A stretch of DNA of 64,000 nucleotides from Limosilactobacillus sp. GTDB lineage: Bacteria; Bacillota; Bacilli; Lactobacillales; Lactobacillaceae. The DNA is taken from the NCBI RefSeq assembly GCF_022651205.1, contig NZ_JALCQI010000001.1:124001-188000 (forward strand). The letters are read 5' to 3'. Under the pieces are notes generated by a model that searched no databases, was not told where the DNA came from, and saw only the letters and a list, made by a program, of their open reading frames with translations. The position numbers and the translations under genes are program-made. The stretch's first letter is position 1, and the number at the start of each line of letters is the position of its first letter. This document shows positions 9,713-19,929 of the stretch, piece by piece.

Positions 9713-10951
9713 TTGGGAATGACGAAAACAAGGAATCGGTATGGAGTGGCGTTTGCAGGGGTGATCCTTCACCTAATGATTGGTGGGGTATATGCCTGGA
9801 GTGTATTTACTAAGCCAATTTCCGCGTATACCGGCTGGAAGGAAACCGCAGTATCATTTGCATTTAGTTTAGCAATCTTTTTCTTAGGAATGTCAGCCGC
9901 ATTTATGGGACGGTTGGTTGAAAAATTTGGTCCAACAGTTACCGGAACGATTTCAAGCATTTGTTACGGTAGTGGGATTGCTTTAACTGGGTTAGCTGTT
10001 CAATCACACCACTTATGGTTACTTTACTTAGCATACGGGGTAATTGGTGGACTAGGATTAGGTTCTGGTTACGTTACACCGGTATCGACAATTGTTCGCT
10101 GGTTCCCAGATAAACGAGGCCTCGCTACTGGTTTAGCAATTATGGGCTTTGGCTTTGCGGCAATGCTTACTGGTCCAGTTGCCCAAAAGTTAATGGCAGC
10201 GGTTGGAATTGCTAATACTTTCTATATTTTAGGGGCCTTCTACTTTGTGGTTATGGTCGTTGCAGCTCAGTTTATTAAAAAGCCACGGCCAAACGAACTG
10301 CCACAAGCAATTGCTCAAAATGCACAACGGGTAAGCTTGACTAACCGTGAATTAACAGCTAACCAAGCACTAAAGACAAGAACCTTTGCATTCCTTTGGT
10401 TTATGTTCTTCATTAACATCACCACGGGGATTGGTCTTGTTTCTGCAGCTTCACCAATGGCACAAAACATGACGACAATGACCGCAAGTGCCGCCGCTGT
10501 GATGGTTGGAATTATTGGTCTCTTTAATGGCTTTGGTCGTCTTGTCTGGGCTACTCTATCCGACTTCATCGGTCGACCACTGACTTATAGTTTGATCTTT
10601 GTGCTAGACATTGTAATGCTGTTTATCCTGCTCTTCTTCAAGATGCCATTTATCTTTGCAATGGCGCTTTGCCTATTAATGTCCTGCTATGGGGCTGGTT
10701 TCTCCGTTATTCCAGCATACCTGGGCGATGTTTTCGGGACTAAAGAGCTAGGAGCAATTCACGGTTATGTTTTGACTGCCTGGGCCGCTGCCGGAATGGT
10801 TGGTCCGTTGCTGCTTTCATACACTCACCAAGTATTGCATAACTACTACGTCACCTTAATTGTTTTTGTCATTATTGATGCTCTTGCAATGATTGTTTCC
10901 GTTTGGATTCAACGCGACTTTGTTCCTCATCGGGAAACGAAGGCAGCTTAA
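9713..10951 (+). CDS. OFA family MFS transporter (oxalate/formate antiporter-like)
   Basis: 412 aa, 12 TM; MIGGVYAWSVFTKPI...GGLGLGSGYVTPVSTIVRWFPDKRGLATGLAIMGFG typical OFA signature; alternative ATG at 9719. Confidence 0.9.
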   Translation: MGMTKTRNRYGVAFAGVILHLMIGGVYAWSVFTKPISAYTGWKETAVSFAFSLAIFFLGMSAAFMGRLVEKFGPTVTGTISSICYGSGIALTGLAVQSHHLWLLYLAYGVIGGLGLGSGYVTPVSTIVRWFPDKRGLATGLAIMGFGFAAMLTGPVAQKLMAAVGIANTFYILGAFYFVVMVVAAQFIKKPRPNELPQAIAQNAQRVSLTNRELTANQALKTRTFAFLWFMFFINITTGIGLVSAASPMAQNMTTMTASAAAVMVGIIGLFNGFGRLVWATLSDFIGRPLTYSLIFVLDIVMLFILLFFKMPFIFAMALCLLMSCYGAGFSVIPAYLGDVFGTKELGAIHGYVLTAWAAAGMVGPLLLSYTHQVLHNYYVTLIVFVIIDALAMIVSVWIQRDFVPHRETKAA

Positions 10952-10971
10952 TTTAAGAGATAAAAAGAAAA

Positions 10972-11014
10972 GCGAAGAGGCTGAGAATAAACTCAGACTC
11001 TTCGCCTTTTTTAG
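10972..11014 (+). terminator. Rho-independent terminator
   Basis: GCGAAGAG...CTCTTCGC stem followed by TTTTTT. Confidence 0.85.
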
Positions 11015-11091
11015 CGGATTCGCACTCTGTTTTCTAGTATAATAAGTATTGTAAACGCACACAAAAACTGAGATAAAGGATGGGATTACAG

Positions 11092-12090
11092 ATGAAGCTA
11101 ATCATGTTTGGCGTTGACGCGAAGGAAGTTCCGTACGCTAAGGAATGGGCTGAAAAGACCGGCAACGAGGTTAAGATTGTTGAAGATCAATTGAATTCGA
11201 CAACAATTGATATGGTTAAGGGATACGATGGCGTTTCGGTTTTACAAACGAGTAAGATTGCCGATCCTGAGATTTATACTAAGTTAAAGCAGTTTGGAAT
11301 TAAGCAGTTATCAACCCGGACGGCTGGATATGACATGTTTGATCTAGGCTTGGCAAAGAAAAACGGCCTTAAGATCACTAATGTTTCAATTTATTCACCA
11401 CGGGCAATCGCTGAAATGGGGTTAACCCATGCAATGTACCTGTTACGGCGAATTGGCGAATTTAAGGAACGGATGTTAAATGATGCCGACTTCCGCTGGA
11501 GTAAAGATCTTGTGAGTGACGAAATCTATAACCAAACAGTTGCGATTGTTGGCCTTGGTCACATTGGTGGTGCGACGGCGCAGATTTATAAGGCGCTTGG
11601 TGCTCGAGTAATCGCTGTAACACGGGCAACTAGCGTGGTTTATGCTCCATATGTAGATGAATTTGTAGATTTGGAGACTGCACTAAAGGAAGCCGACATT
11701 ATCACTCTTCACGTACCATTGACTTCCAGCACAGAAAACATGTTTGCTGAAGCGCAATTTAAGCAAATGAAGAAGAATGCGATCTTAATTAACATGGCGC
11801 GGGGAAAGGTTGTTAACACTGCTGACCTGATCGCAGCCTTGAAGAACCATGAAATTGGTGGTGCTGGCTTAGATACTCTAGGCGATGAGACAACCTACTT
11901 TAGCAAGAAGGTTGCTCCAGAAGATGTTCCCGCTGACTTTAAGGAACTTGTTCAGATGCCAAACGTTGTTGTAACACCACACGTGGCCTTCATGACTGAC
12001 ACGGCCGTTCGTAACATGGTGCAAGTTAGTTTAAACGATATTGCAGCGATTGTTGAAGGCAAAAACGTTAAGAATGAAGTTCGTTTTTAA
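11092..12090 (+). CDS. D-lactate dehydrogenase / D-2-hydroxyacid dehydrogenase
   Basis: MKLIMFGVDAKEVPYAKEW...; VGLGHIGGATAQIYKALGARVIAV Rossmann motif; INMARGKVVNTADLIAALK; ORF track start 11080 is upstream. Confidence 0.9.
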   Translation: MKLIMFGVDAKEVPYAKEWAEKTGNEVKIVEDQLNSTTIDMVKGYDGVSVLQTSKIADPEIYTKLKQFGIKQLSTRTAGYDMFDLGLAKKNGLKITNVSIYSPRAIAEMGLTHAMYLLRRIGEFKERMLNDADFRWSKDLVSDEIYNQTVAIVGLGHIGGATAQIYKALGARVIAVTRATSVVYAPYVDEFVDLETALKEADIITLHVPLTSSTENMFAEAQFKQMKKNAILINMARGKVVNTADLIAALKNHEIGGAGLDTLGDETTYFSKKVAPEDVPADFKELVQMPNVVVTPHVAFMTDTAVRNMVQVSLNDIAAIVEGKNVKNEVRF

Positions 12091-12124
12091 TTCATAATTA
12101 GTGAATGAAAACACTGCTAAAAAA

Positions 12125-12163
12125 CGGTAAGCTACTATTTTACTAGTAACTTGCCGCTTTTTT
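12125..12163 (+). terminator. Rho-independent terminator
   Basis: CGGTAAGcTACT...AGTAaCTTGCCG followed by T-run. Confidence 0.8.
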
Positions 12164-12295
12164 TAACTTAAGAAAAAACTAATTAGTATTAACACTTTTG
12201 TAAGAGAATCATCAAAGTATCGCTAGTGAAACCGCTTCTTGTTATGATTAGGTCATCAAATAAACCTACTCAAGTAAAGAAAGGAGAGAATATCT

Positions 12296-12445
12296 ATGAC
12301 AAGCAAAGAAAGTATCAAAAATAAAGTTGCCGGTAAACTGAAACAGGTTGAAGGCAAGGCACAAGAAGTGCATGGTAAAGCGCAAGCAAAGGTAGAAGAG
12401 ATCAAGAAGAAAGCCGTTAAGAAAAAGGCAGAATTAGCCGAATGA
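12296..12445 (+). CDS. CsbD family stress protein
   Basis: Below ORF-track length cut-off: MTSKESIKNKVAGKLKQVEGKAQEVHGKAQAKVEEIKKKAVKKKAELAE; SD aggaga. Confidence 0.85.
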   Translation: MTSKESIKNKVAGKLKQVEGKAQEVHGKAQAKVEEIKKKAVKKKAELAE

Positions 12446-12461
12446 CAAGGAGGGAATACCA

Positions 12462-12722
12462 ATGTTACACTGGATTTGGGTATTAATTGTTGGTGGTGTA
12501 ATCGGATTAATTGCCGGGGCGATTACTCGTCGCGGTGGCTCGATGGGAGTCATCAGCAACATCATCGCCGGGTTAGTCGGTTCATCATTAGGTGAAGCAG
12601 TTCTCGGCGCGTGGGGACCACAAGTTGCGGGGATGGCGATTGTCCCTTCGATTATCGGTGCGGTAATCTTAGTCCTCATTGTTTCCTGGATTTTAGGAAT
12701 AATTAATCGCCGGACAGCTTAG
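12462..12722 (+). CDS. GlsB/YeaQ/YmgE family stress response membrane protein
   Basis: 86 aa; GLIAGAITRRGGSMGVISNIIAGLVGSSLGEAVLG glycine-zipper-like membrane protein. Confidence 0.9.
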   Translation: MLHWIWVLIVGGVIGLIAGAITRRGGSMGVISNIIAGLVGSSLGEAVLGAWGPQVAGMAIVPSIIGAVILVLIVSWILGIINRRTA

Positions 12723-12733
12723 AGAATAAAAAG

Positions 12734-12777
12734 CGAGAGGTTAGTTAGAATATTTTCTCACTAACCTCTCGTTTTTT
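12734..12777. terminator. Bidirectional terminator between glsB-like gene and hflX
   Basis: CGAGAGGTTAGTTAGA...CTCACTAACCTCTCG with T-run on + side and A-run on other side; convergent genes. Confidence 0.85.
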
Positions 12778-14050
12778 AGCGAATCACGTACTTTTGATAT
12801 TTATCGTAATCCTTTTGGGATAGCTCAACTGTCAGTACAGTTCCGCTGCTTTGGTATTCAGTATCAAGAATATTGGTATTCTCATTGAGATATGAAACAA
12901 CGTGACCATCCGCAAATGGAATTAGCATCTTGGCCTCAACATAATCCTTGAAGAGGTGTTTTCGAATAGCCTTGGTAAGAAGCTCAAGTGAATCGTCATC
13001 TTTAGCGGAGATAACAATTTGATCATCTCCCTCAAGAACTGGATATTCCATATCAGTCTTATCAGCCTTGTTAAAGACGTACAGCATCGGAATGTTTTCA
13101 ATACCAATTTGCTTAAGTGTCTTTTGGGTCGTCTTCATCATGTCCTCGTAATGGGGATCGGAAGCATCAATCACCTGAATTAGTAAGTCAGCGTTTGCAG
13201 CTTCCGCAAGGGTTGACTTGAATGATTCTACAAGGTGAGTTGGTAACTTGCTGACAAAACCAACAGTATCACTAAGCAAGAACCGTTTTTGATCGGGAAG
13301 CGTTAATTGCCGGACACTCGTATCAAGGGTCGCAAAAAGCATGTCCTTTTCGAAGACGGTTTTATCTTCGCCAACGCCATACTTTTCAACAAGACCATTC
13401 ATGATGGTCGACTTACCGGCGTTAGTATAACCGACAAGGGCTGCAGTTGGAATAGCACTTTTGTCACGTTGCTTCCGCTTAACTTCTTCAGAACGATCAA
13501 TTGCCCGTAGTTCTTTTCGGAGGTGACTGATTGAATTTTGGACCGTCCGCCGGTTCATTTCCAGTTTCGTTTCACCGGCACCACGGTTGGTAAAACCACT
13601 TCCACCACCAGTTTGCTGGTCAAGTCGTTGATTAGCACTCGTCTGGAGACGTGGTAGTCGGTACTGTAATTCAGCAATTTGTACCTGAAGTTTGGCCTCT
13701 TTTGACTGTGCTCGTTCAGCAAAGATTTCGAGGATCAATGCAGTCCGGTCGAGAACCCGGCAGTCCAGTTCATCTTCCAAGTTCCGTAATTGACTTGGGG
13801 TCAATTCATCGTTAGTGATAACGGTTGAAATCTTTTCAGCTAAAACTGCGGCTTTGATTTCCTCAACTTTACCGCTGCCAAAATAGGTAGCTGGATTAGG
13901 ACGGTCAATTGCTTGATCAATTCGATCGACGACTTTCATGTGGTTGGCTTGAGCTAATTCAGCAAGCTCGGTCATTGAATAATCAAAATCCTCTTGTTCG
14001 GTGTTCAATCCAGTGATTAATACTGGCTCTTCGGTTTGTATGTTATCCAT
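12776..14050 (-). CDS. hflX: GTPase HflX
   Basis: 424 aa; GGGSGFTNRGAGETKLEMNRR and ALVGYTNAGKSTIMNGL, LLSDTVGFVSKLP. Confidence 0.95.
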   Translation of the reverse strand: MDNIQTEEPVLITGLNTEQEDFDYSMTELAELAQANHMKVVDRIDQAIDRPNPATYFGSGKVEEIKAAVLAEKISTVITNDELTPSQLRNLEDELDCRVLDRTALILEIFAERAQSKEAKLQVQIAELQYRLPRLQTSANQRLDQQTGGGSGFTNRGAGETKLEMNRRTVQNSISHLRKELRAIDRSEEVKRKQRDKSAIPTAALVGYTNAGKSTIMNGLVEKYGVGEDKTVFEKDMLFATLDTSVRQLTLPDQKRFLLSDTVGFVSKLPTHLVESFKSTLAEAANADLLIQVIDASDPHYEDMMKTTQKTLKQIGIENIPMLYVFNKADKTDMEYPVLEGDDQIVISAKDDDSLELLTKAIRKHLFKDYVEAKMLIPFADGHVVSYLNENTNILDTEYQSSGTVLTVELSQKDYDKYQKYVIR

Positions 14051-14084
14051 TGAAAGATAATGTTCCCCCTTTAATCAGGTGATC

Positions 14085-14744
14085 TTATTTATCCGGAATG
14101 TGGAGCTGGTTATAAAAGTCCACATGTGTATCAGTATCGGTTAAAGTCATTTTCATGATGCTGCCGTTACGTGGTGAAACGTTTTGGTCAACGCCTTCAA
14201 GGTAGCGATCAGCGATTGAACGAATTGCTGCACCGTGAGAAACAACCACGGCAACGGAACCGTCCGGTAAATTACGGAGCCGGTCGAAGCCCTTATCCAT
14301 CCGCTTCCAAAAACGTTGTGCATCTTCAGCGTCACCATATTGATCTGCTTTAGCGATCCGATCCTTTAATTCATCGGTTCCCCAGCCAGCAGCCATTTGT
14401 GAGAAGTTATGGTAGCCGTACTTTCCACCAACAATATCAGCGACTGCACCACCATTTGCGCCTTCAAAGAAACCAAAGAAGATTTCACGGAAAGCTGGTT
14501 CCTGAATTGGTTCCTTAATATCTGTGTTTGGATCGGCAGCGAGGAGTAATCGAGCGGTATTCACTGCCCGTGAAAGGTCACTACTAAAAATATAGTCAAA
14601 TTTAACATCAGCAAGGGCCTTCCCAACTCGTTTAGCATCTTCAATCCCCTTTTCGGTTAGAGGGGCGTCAGACCATCCTTGCATTCGGTTGTACCGGTTG
14701 AGGTAGGTTTGACCATGACGAACAAAGTAGACAGTAATTGCCAA
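14085..14744 (-). CDS. Histidine phosphatase family protein (phosphoglycerate mutase-like)
   Basis: 219 aa; VYFVRHGQTYLNRYNRMQGWSDAPLTEKG RHG motif. Confidence 0.93.
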   Translation of the reverse strand: MAITVYFVRHGQTYLNRYNRMQGWSDAPLTEKGIEDAKRVGKALADVKFDYIFSSDLSRAVNTARLLLAADPNTDIKEPIQEPAFREIFFGFFEGANGGAVADIVGGKYGYHNFSQMAAGWGTDELKDRIAKADQYGDAEDAQRFWKRMDKGFDRLRNLPDGSVAVVVSHGAAIRSIADRYLEGVDQNVSPRNGSIMKMTLTDTDTHVDFYNQLHIPDK

Positions 14745-14831
14745 CTTGATCAGCTCCTTTTTACGTATGATAATAATTACCTTCTATTTTACCATGCTTT
14801 ACGGAGGAGTGTGAACAGTGACTAATTAGTG

Positions 14832-15482
14832 TTAGAGCATCTTATTCCGCTTGATGATCTTGCGCCGTAAGTAACGGATGATCGCCAGTAATGCAATGAC
14901 TGAGATGGCTACTAATACAAAGAGCAGGATGATCAGTGAGAAGTGTTCCTTTACGAACGGAATACTTCCGAAGTAGTAGCCAACAAGACTAGCAGCAAGG
15001 ACCCACACAATTACTCCAATGAGGTTACCGACCATAAATCGGCGAAAATCAAAGTGCATCGTTCCAGCAATCAACGGGATAAATGTCCGGATCAGGGGGA
15101 CAAAGCGACCAAAGGCGACTGTCTTGATCCCGTGCTTTTCTAGTAACTTGTGAGCTTTTTCCATTCCTGGTCCGTTAACCCGCTTTGAAAGCCATTGCCA
15201 ACGAGAGAGGGAGCGGCCAATGTAGTAATTAACGGTGTCACCGATAAAGGCCGCAAAGAAGAAGACCGGAATGACAATTTCCAGCTTCAGGACAGGGTGG
15301 AAGGCGATGAATGATGCGGTGAGAAAGATTAATGATTCTCCCGGGAGCCAGGGAAAGATAACCAGGCCGGTTTCCATAAAAATAATCGCAAAGAGCAGCA
15401 CGTAGCTCCATGGACCGAGCCATTCAAACATTGGAATAATGACTTCAGCAATGTGAGTCAAAATATAAAATAGGTTAGCCAA
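14832..15482 (-). CDS. DedA family membrane protein
   Basis: 216 aa; FPWLPGESLIF, FGRFVPLIRTFIPLIAGTMHFDFRRF. Confidence 0.93.
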   Translation of the reverse strand: MANLFYILTHIAEVIIPMFEWLGPWSYVLLFAIIFMETGLVIFPWLPGESLIFLTASFIAFHPVLKLEIVIPVFFFAAFIGDTVNYYIGRSLSRWQWLSKRVNGPGMEKAHKLLEKHGIKTVAFGRFVPLIRTFIPLIAGTMHFDFRRFMVGNLIGVIVWVLAASLVGYYFGSIPFVKEHFSLIILLFVLVAISVIALLAIIRYLRRKIIKRNKML

Positions 15483-15669
15483 TCTGCAAGCTCCTTTCTA
15501 AATAGTAAGTGATTACTCTATTTTACCGTCATTCTAGTCCCGAAGGTTCAGGTTACTGTCAATATTTAAAGATAATTTAGTATTCGGCGATCAAAAGGAA
15601 TATTGTTTCGGTCGTTGAGCTATCAATGCTATAATAGTAAGACGATTTTACCGAATGGAGGTAGCGAGT

Positions 15670-17964
15670 GTGACCGAACAGTCAGTACGAGAATTTGAAC
15701 AAAAACATTTAGATCACGTTATTAGTGAGATTAAAACGGCCAAGGACAAGGCTGAGAAAAAGATTCAAACCGCCCGACATGATATTAGGGGGATTAATAA
15801 GCAGATTGATGATATCCATCTGAACACCACAACTTATTCGGGGATGATGGATACTGCAATGTCCTTCCGTGCCCAGCAGCAAATGCTTGATGAACGGCAG
15901 AATAGTTGGCAGCACGCAGCGGATCGGCTTTCTACCTTAAAGCGACTGGAGAAGAAACCGTACTTTGCCCGAATTGATTTTCAGGAAAAGGGAGCTGCTA
16001 AGCCAGAAACCGTTTATATCGGCCTGGCTTCTTTTAGCGACCGTCCAGATCATTTCTTGGTTTATGACTGGCGAGCACCAATTTCCTCAGTTTACTACGA
16101 GGGTAAACTTGGTGAGGTGAGTTACGAGACCCCTGTCGGTACTCAGAAAGTCAATATGACCTTAAAGCGGCAGTTCCAGATTGAAGATGGAACGATTGTG
16201 ACAATCTTTGATACCGATGAGCAAGTTGGCGACCAGATGTTGTTGGAAGCGTTAGGTACCCACTCAAGCACCAAGATGAAGAGTATCGTGACGACGATCC
16301 AACGGACCCAAAACGAGATTATCCGTGATACTAAGGATGATCTCCTCTTCGTTCAGGGGGCTGCCGGATCCGGAAAAACTGCGGCTGTTCTCCAACGGGT
16401 TGCTTGGCTTCTGTACCGTTATCGGGGAAATCTAAGCTCATCCCAAGTTGTCCTGTTCTCACCGAACCAGCTATTTAACGACTATATCGATCAAGTACTT
16501 CCCGAGCTTGGGGAGCATAATATGGTTCAGATGACCTACTACCAGTTCGCTAACCGCCGAGTACCAAGATTGCATGTTGAAACCTTGGCTCAGCGATTTG
16601 AAAGCAGTCAGGATCCGGCCGTCAAGAAGGCTGTTCAGTTAACGACCAGTTTGGCTTACTTTAAGGCAACGGGCCGTTATGCTAAGCACTTGGGAAAAGC
16701 CAATATGCGGTTTAGAAATTTAATGTTTCACGGTAAGATCTTTATCAGTAAGGAAAAGATCAAGGAAATCTACTACTCCTTCAATAGTAATTATAACCTT
16801 GGTAACCGTCTTGATGGTACTAAGGAAGCGCTGATCAAGTACCTCAATCACCGAGTCAGCGTTGAAATGCGGAGTAAGTGGGCTGAAGAAGCAGTTCAAA
16901 ACCTGAGTAAGGAACAAATTGATGACATGATGGGCAACCAGCCACGTGAATTTGCGGATGATAACCAGCAGTTTAAGTTCTTAGCTCGCCAAATTGTGAT
17001 GAAAGCATTAACGCCGGTAAAGCGCGCAATCGACCATAACTTATGGTTAAACATCAACGCCCAGTTCATCCACCTTCTTCGTGCAACCCCTAAGCTGGTA
17101 GAACTGGGGCAGTTCGGAATTACGGAAGCTGAGTGGACAAATTATGTTGAGCAAACCAAGGACCAACTCCGGCAGGGAAAAATTAGTGCTAGTGGGATCA
17201 CGATCTACCTTTACCTGTATGACTTGATGACGGGGAAGAAGGGACAACGGGATATTCGCTACGTCTTCATTGATGAAGTTCAGGATTATGATGCTTACCA
17301 ATTAGCATACTTGAAATTCCGCTTCCCACATGCTCGCTTTACTCTCCTCGGTGACTTGAACCAGGCAATCTTTACCCACGAGAACAGTCGCTCATTGTTG
17401 CGCCAATTAAGCACGATGTTCGATTCAGAAAAGACGAAGATTGTCCAATTAACGAAGTCGTATCGGTCAACGAAACAGATTACTGACTTTACTAAGCACT
17501 TACTAACGAATGGTGAGGCAATTGAGGCCTTTGAACGTCAAGGTGACTTGCCAACTGTAATTGAGGATAGCGACTATGCTCAGGGTGTGACGAGCGTTAT
17601 TAAAACGCTGAAGAAGTACCAGCAAGCTCACGATGCGGTAGCAATTATCGGTAAGACCTTAGAAGACTGCGAGAAGCTTTTTACCGAATTAAAACGGCAG
17701 AACGTCAAGACAACGCTCGTTCGGACCGAAAATCAGCGGTTAGTTGATGGTGTCATCATCGTCCCATCCTACTTAGCAAAGGGACTTGAATTTGATGCGG
17801 TTATTGCTTGGAACGTTAATGCTAATGAATATCCAGATGATAGTGAGCGTCAATTGTTATACACCATTGCTTCACGGGCAATGCATGCTTTAACGATGAT
17901 TTCTGTCGGTCAGGTGACGCCATTGATTGATGGGATTCCTAAAGACCTATATTTACTTAATTAA
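15670..17964 (+). CDS. helD: RNA polymerase recycling motor HelD (UvrD-like helicase)
   Basis: DDLLFVQGAAGSGKTAAVLQRVAWLLYRYR, YVFIDEVQDYDAYQL, TKSYRSTKQI; likely GTG start at 15670 downstream of GGAGG (ORF track 15655). Confidence 0.88.
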   Translation: MTEQSVREFEQKHLDHVISEIKTAKDKAEKKIQTARHDIRGINKQIDDIHLNTTTYSGMMDTAMSFRAQQQMLDERQNSWQHAADRLSTLKRLEKKPYFARIDFQEKGAAKPETVYIGLASFSDRPDHFLVYDWRAPISSVYYEGKLGEVSYETPVGTQKVNMTLKRQFQIEDGTIVTIFDTDEQVGDQMLLEALGTHSSTKMKSIVTTIQRTQNEIIRDTKDDLLFVQGAAGSGKTAAVLQRVAWLLYRYRGNLSSSQVVLFSPNQLFNDYIDQVLPELGEHNMVQMTYYQFANRRVPRLHVETLAQRFESSQDPAVKKAVQLTTSLAYFKATGRYAKHLGKANMRFRNLMFHGKIFISKEKIKEIYYSFNSNYNLGNRLDGTKEALIKYLNHRVSVEMRSKWAEEAVQNLSKEQIDDMMGNQPREFADDNQQFKFLARQIVMKALTPVKRAIDHNLWLNINAQFIHLLRATPKLVELGQFGITEAEWTNYVEQTKDQLRQGKISASGITIYLYLYDLMTGKKGQRDIRYVFIDEVQDYDAYQLAYLKFRFPHARFTLLGDLNQAIFTHENSRSLLRQLSTMFDSEKTKIVQLTKSYRSTKQITDFTKHLLTNGEAIEAFERQGDLPTVIEDSDYAQGVTSVIKTLKKYQQAHDAVAIIGKTLEDCEKLFTELKRQNVKTTLVRTENQRLVDGVIIVPSYLAKGLEFDAVIAWNVNANEYPDDSERQLLYTIASRAMHALTMISVGQVTPLIDGIPKDLYLLN

Positions 17965-17977
17965 TGGTTAACTAAAA

Positions 17978-18025
17978 ACGACCTTCAGAGCTCAGTTTAA
18001 CTGAGTCTGAAGGCCGTGTTGTTTT
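17978..18025. terminator. Bidirectional terminator
   Basis: ACgaCCTTCAGAgCTCAG...CTGAGTCTGAAGGcCGT long stem between convergent genes. Confidence 0.85.
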
Positions 18026-18031
18026 AAATCC

Positions 18032-18928
18032 TTATTCTTGCGTACTTAGCTTTGGTTTACGCAGATCAAATTGCATGATCACGTTCGCGATAATGATTAG
18101 GAAACCACCAATAATTAAACGTGGTGAAAGTTGATCATAGCCGAGAAGAACCGAGATGGTAGTTGCAAAGAAAGATTCACTCATTAAGATTAGGCTCGCT
18201 GAAGTGGCATCCGTATACTTCTGTGCCCGGATCTGGATCCCTCGAGCAGCAAAGGTAATCACGATTGCGACGATTGCTAATGGAAGGAGGGCCTGTAGCC
18301 AGTTGATATGGGTGAGAGATGCTCGTTCCATTGTCAGTGCTAGTGGAGTCCCGCAAATAACCTGGACGAAGCCGATTAGGGTAATGATGATCCAGGGGCT
18401 TGAAGCACGACTAGCATATTTGCCGAAAATGATGATTTGGAATGCCCAGAAGAAAGCTGAGAGGAAGGTAATGAAATCTCCTGACTGAAGTGACCAGCCG
18501 TTGTCAGCAACTCCCGTTAAGATTGCCATTCCGATTAGTGAGAGGGGGATGGCAAAAATGATTTTTAGCTTCGGTCGTTCATGCCAAAATAGCCAGAGAA
18601 CTAGGGGCGTCAGAACAACGTAGGTTACTGTAATAAAGGAACTTTTAGCAGGAGTAGTAGAACGGAGGCCGAGCGTTCTTAGATAATAGCCACAAAAGTT
18701 GACTAGACCCACGATTAAGCCCACTTTGATATCAAACGGGGTTGCTCGTTTTAGTTGACGGTGGAACAGGACGAGACCACCGAGGACACACATTGCTCCC
18801 CGAACGGCATTGATTGTCCCTGATTGCATTCCAGCATCAACAACCATTTTATTAAAGATATATGTACTTCCCCAAAGGATTGTTACGAATACCAGGAGAA
18901 GATTTGCCGTCGATTTTGAAAGTTTCAT
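18032..18928 (-). CDS. DMT family (EamA) transporter
   Basis: 298 aa, 10 TM; LLLVFVTILWGSTYIFNKMVVDAGMQSGTINAVRG. Confidence 0.92.
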   Translation of the reverse strand: MKLSKSTANLLLVFVTILWGSTYIFNKMVVDAGMQSGTINAVRGAMCVLGGLVLFHRQLKRATPFDIKVGLIVGLVNFCGYYLRTLGLRSTTPAKSSFITVTYVVLTPLVLWLFWHERPKLKIIFAIPLSLIGMAILTGVADNGWSLQSGDFITFLSAFFWAFQIIIFGKYASRASSPWIIITLIGFVQVICGTPLALTMERASLTHINWLQALLPLAIVAIVITFAARGIQIRAQKYTDATSASLILMSESFFATTISVLLGYDQLSPRLIIGGFLIIIANVIMQFDLRKPKLSTQE

Positions 18929-18987
18929 GAATTTGCCCTTTCGTCTAGAGATGATTGCAGATTACCAATCATTTTCAACAAAAGCAA

Positions 18988-19881
18988 CTAATTTGACCGT
19001 TTGAGGAATGGCAGGCGGTGGAGATCCGTCTGCATGATTGCATTAGCGAGAAGGAGGATTGCGCCACCGATAATTAATGAGTGGGTTAATGAATCGTAGC
19101 CTAAAATTACTGAAAGGACACTGGCAAAGAATGATTCAAGCATCAGTAAAAGTCCTGCCGAAGTCGCATCGGTGTACCTTTGCGCAGTAATTTGTAATCC
19201 CTGGGCGATAAACGTAACGAGGATTGCAAGAAGTGCCACTGGAATCAAGGCTTGGATCCAGTGAATGTGGGCGAAAGTTTGTGTCTCCGTTGTTAGTGAA
19301 ACAACCCAGCCAGCAGCACCTTGAATTAGGCCAATCATAAAGATGATTACCCAGGGACTAGATGCTTTGGAGGCAATCTTACCAAAGAAGATCAATTGAA
19401 GTGCCCAGAAGATAGAAGAAATTAGGGTTAGAAAATCACCATAATTCAAGGCAAGACCACTTTGGGCGACGTTGGTTAGGATCCCCATTCCGATTAGTGC
19501 TAGCGGAATAACAAAGTAGGTTTTGCGGCGAGGACGCTCGTGCCAGAACATCCAGAGTAGAATTGGTGAAATTGCAACGTACATCGTCGTGATAAACGCA
19601 TTCTTTGCTGGAGTAGTAAAGCGAAGCCCGTCAGTTTGTAAATAGTAGGCAACAAAATTAGTGATCCCCATTAAAATCCCGGCTTTAAAATCAAACCAAT
19701 TCATTTTGCGGATACTCTTACTAAACACAATCAGGCAGCCAACGACACACATCGTTCCCCGAACCGCATTGATCATTCCCGAATGCATTCCCGCATTAAT
19801 CGCCATCCGCACAAAAATATAACTTGCTCCCCAAAGGATCGCTACCGTCAGTAGCAGTAAATTCGCTTTATGTTTCGACAT
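18988..19881 (-). CDS. DMT family (EamA) transporter, paralog of adjacent gene
   Basis: 297 aa; LLLLTVAILWGASYIFVRMAINAGMHSGMINAVRG; clearly homologous to 18032-18928. Confidence 0.92.
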   Translation of the reverse strand: MSKHKANLLLLTVAILWGASYIFVRMAINAGMHSGMINAVRGTMCVVGCLIVFSKSIRKMNWFDFKAGILMGITNFVAYYLQTDGLRFTTPAKNAFITTMYVAISPILLWMFWHERPRRKTYFVIPLALIGMGILTNVAQSGLALNYGDFLTLISSIFWALQLIFFGKIASKASSPWVIIFMIGLIQGAAGWVVSLTTETQTFAHIHWIQALIPVALLAILVTFIAQGLQITAQRYTDATSAGLLLMLESFFASVLSVILGYDSLTHSLIIGGAILLLANAIMQTDLHRLPFLKRSN

Positions 19882-19929
19882 CTGAATTCCTCCCCAAATA
19901 TTATTGTTTCATTATAGTATATTAGAGCG

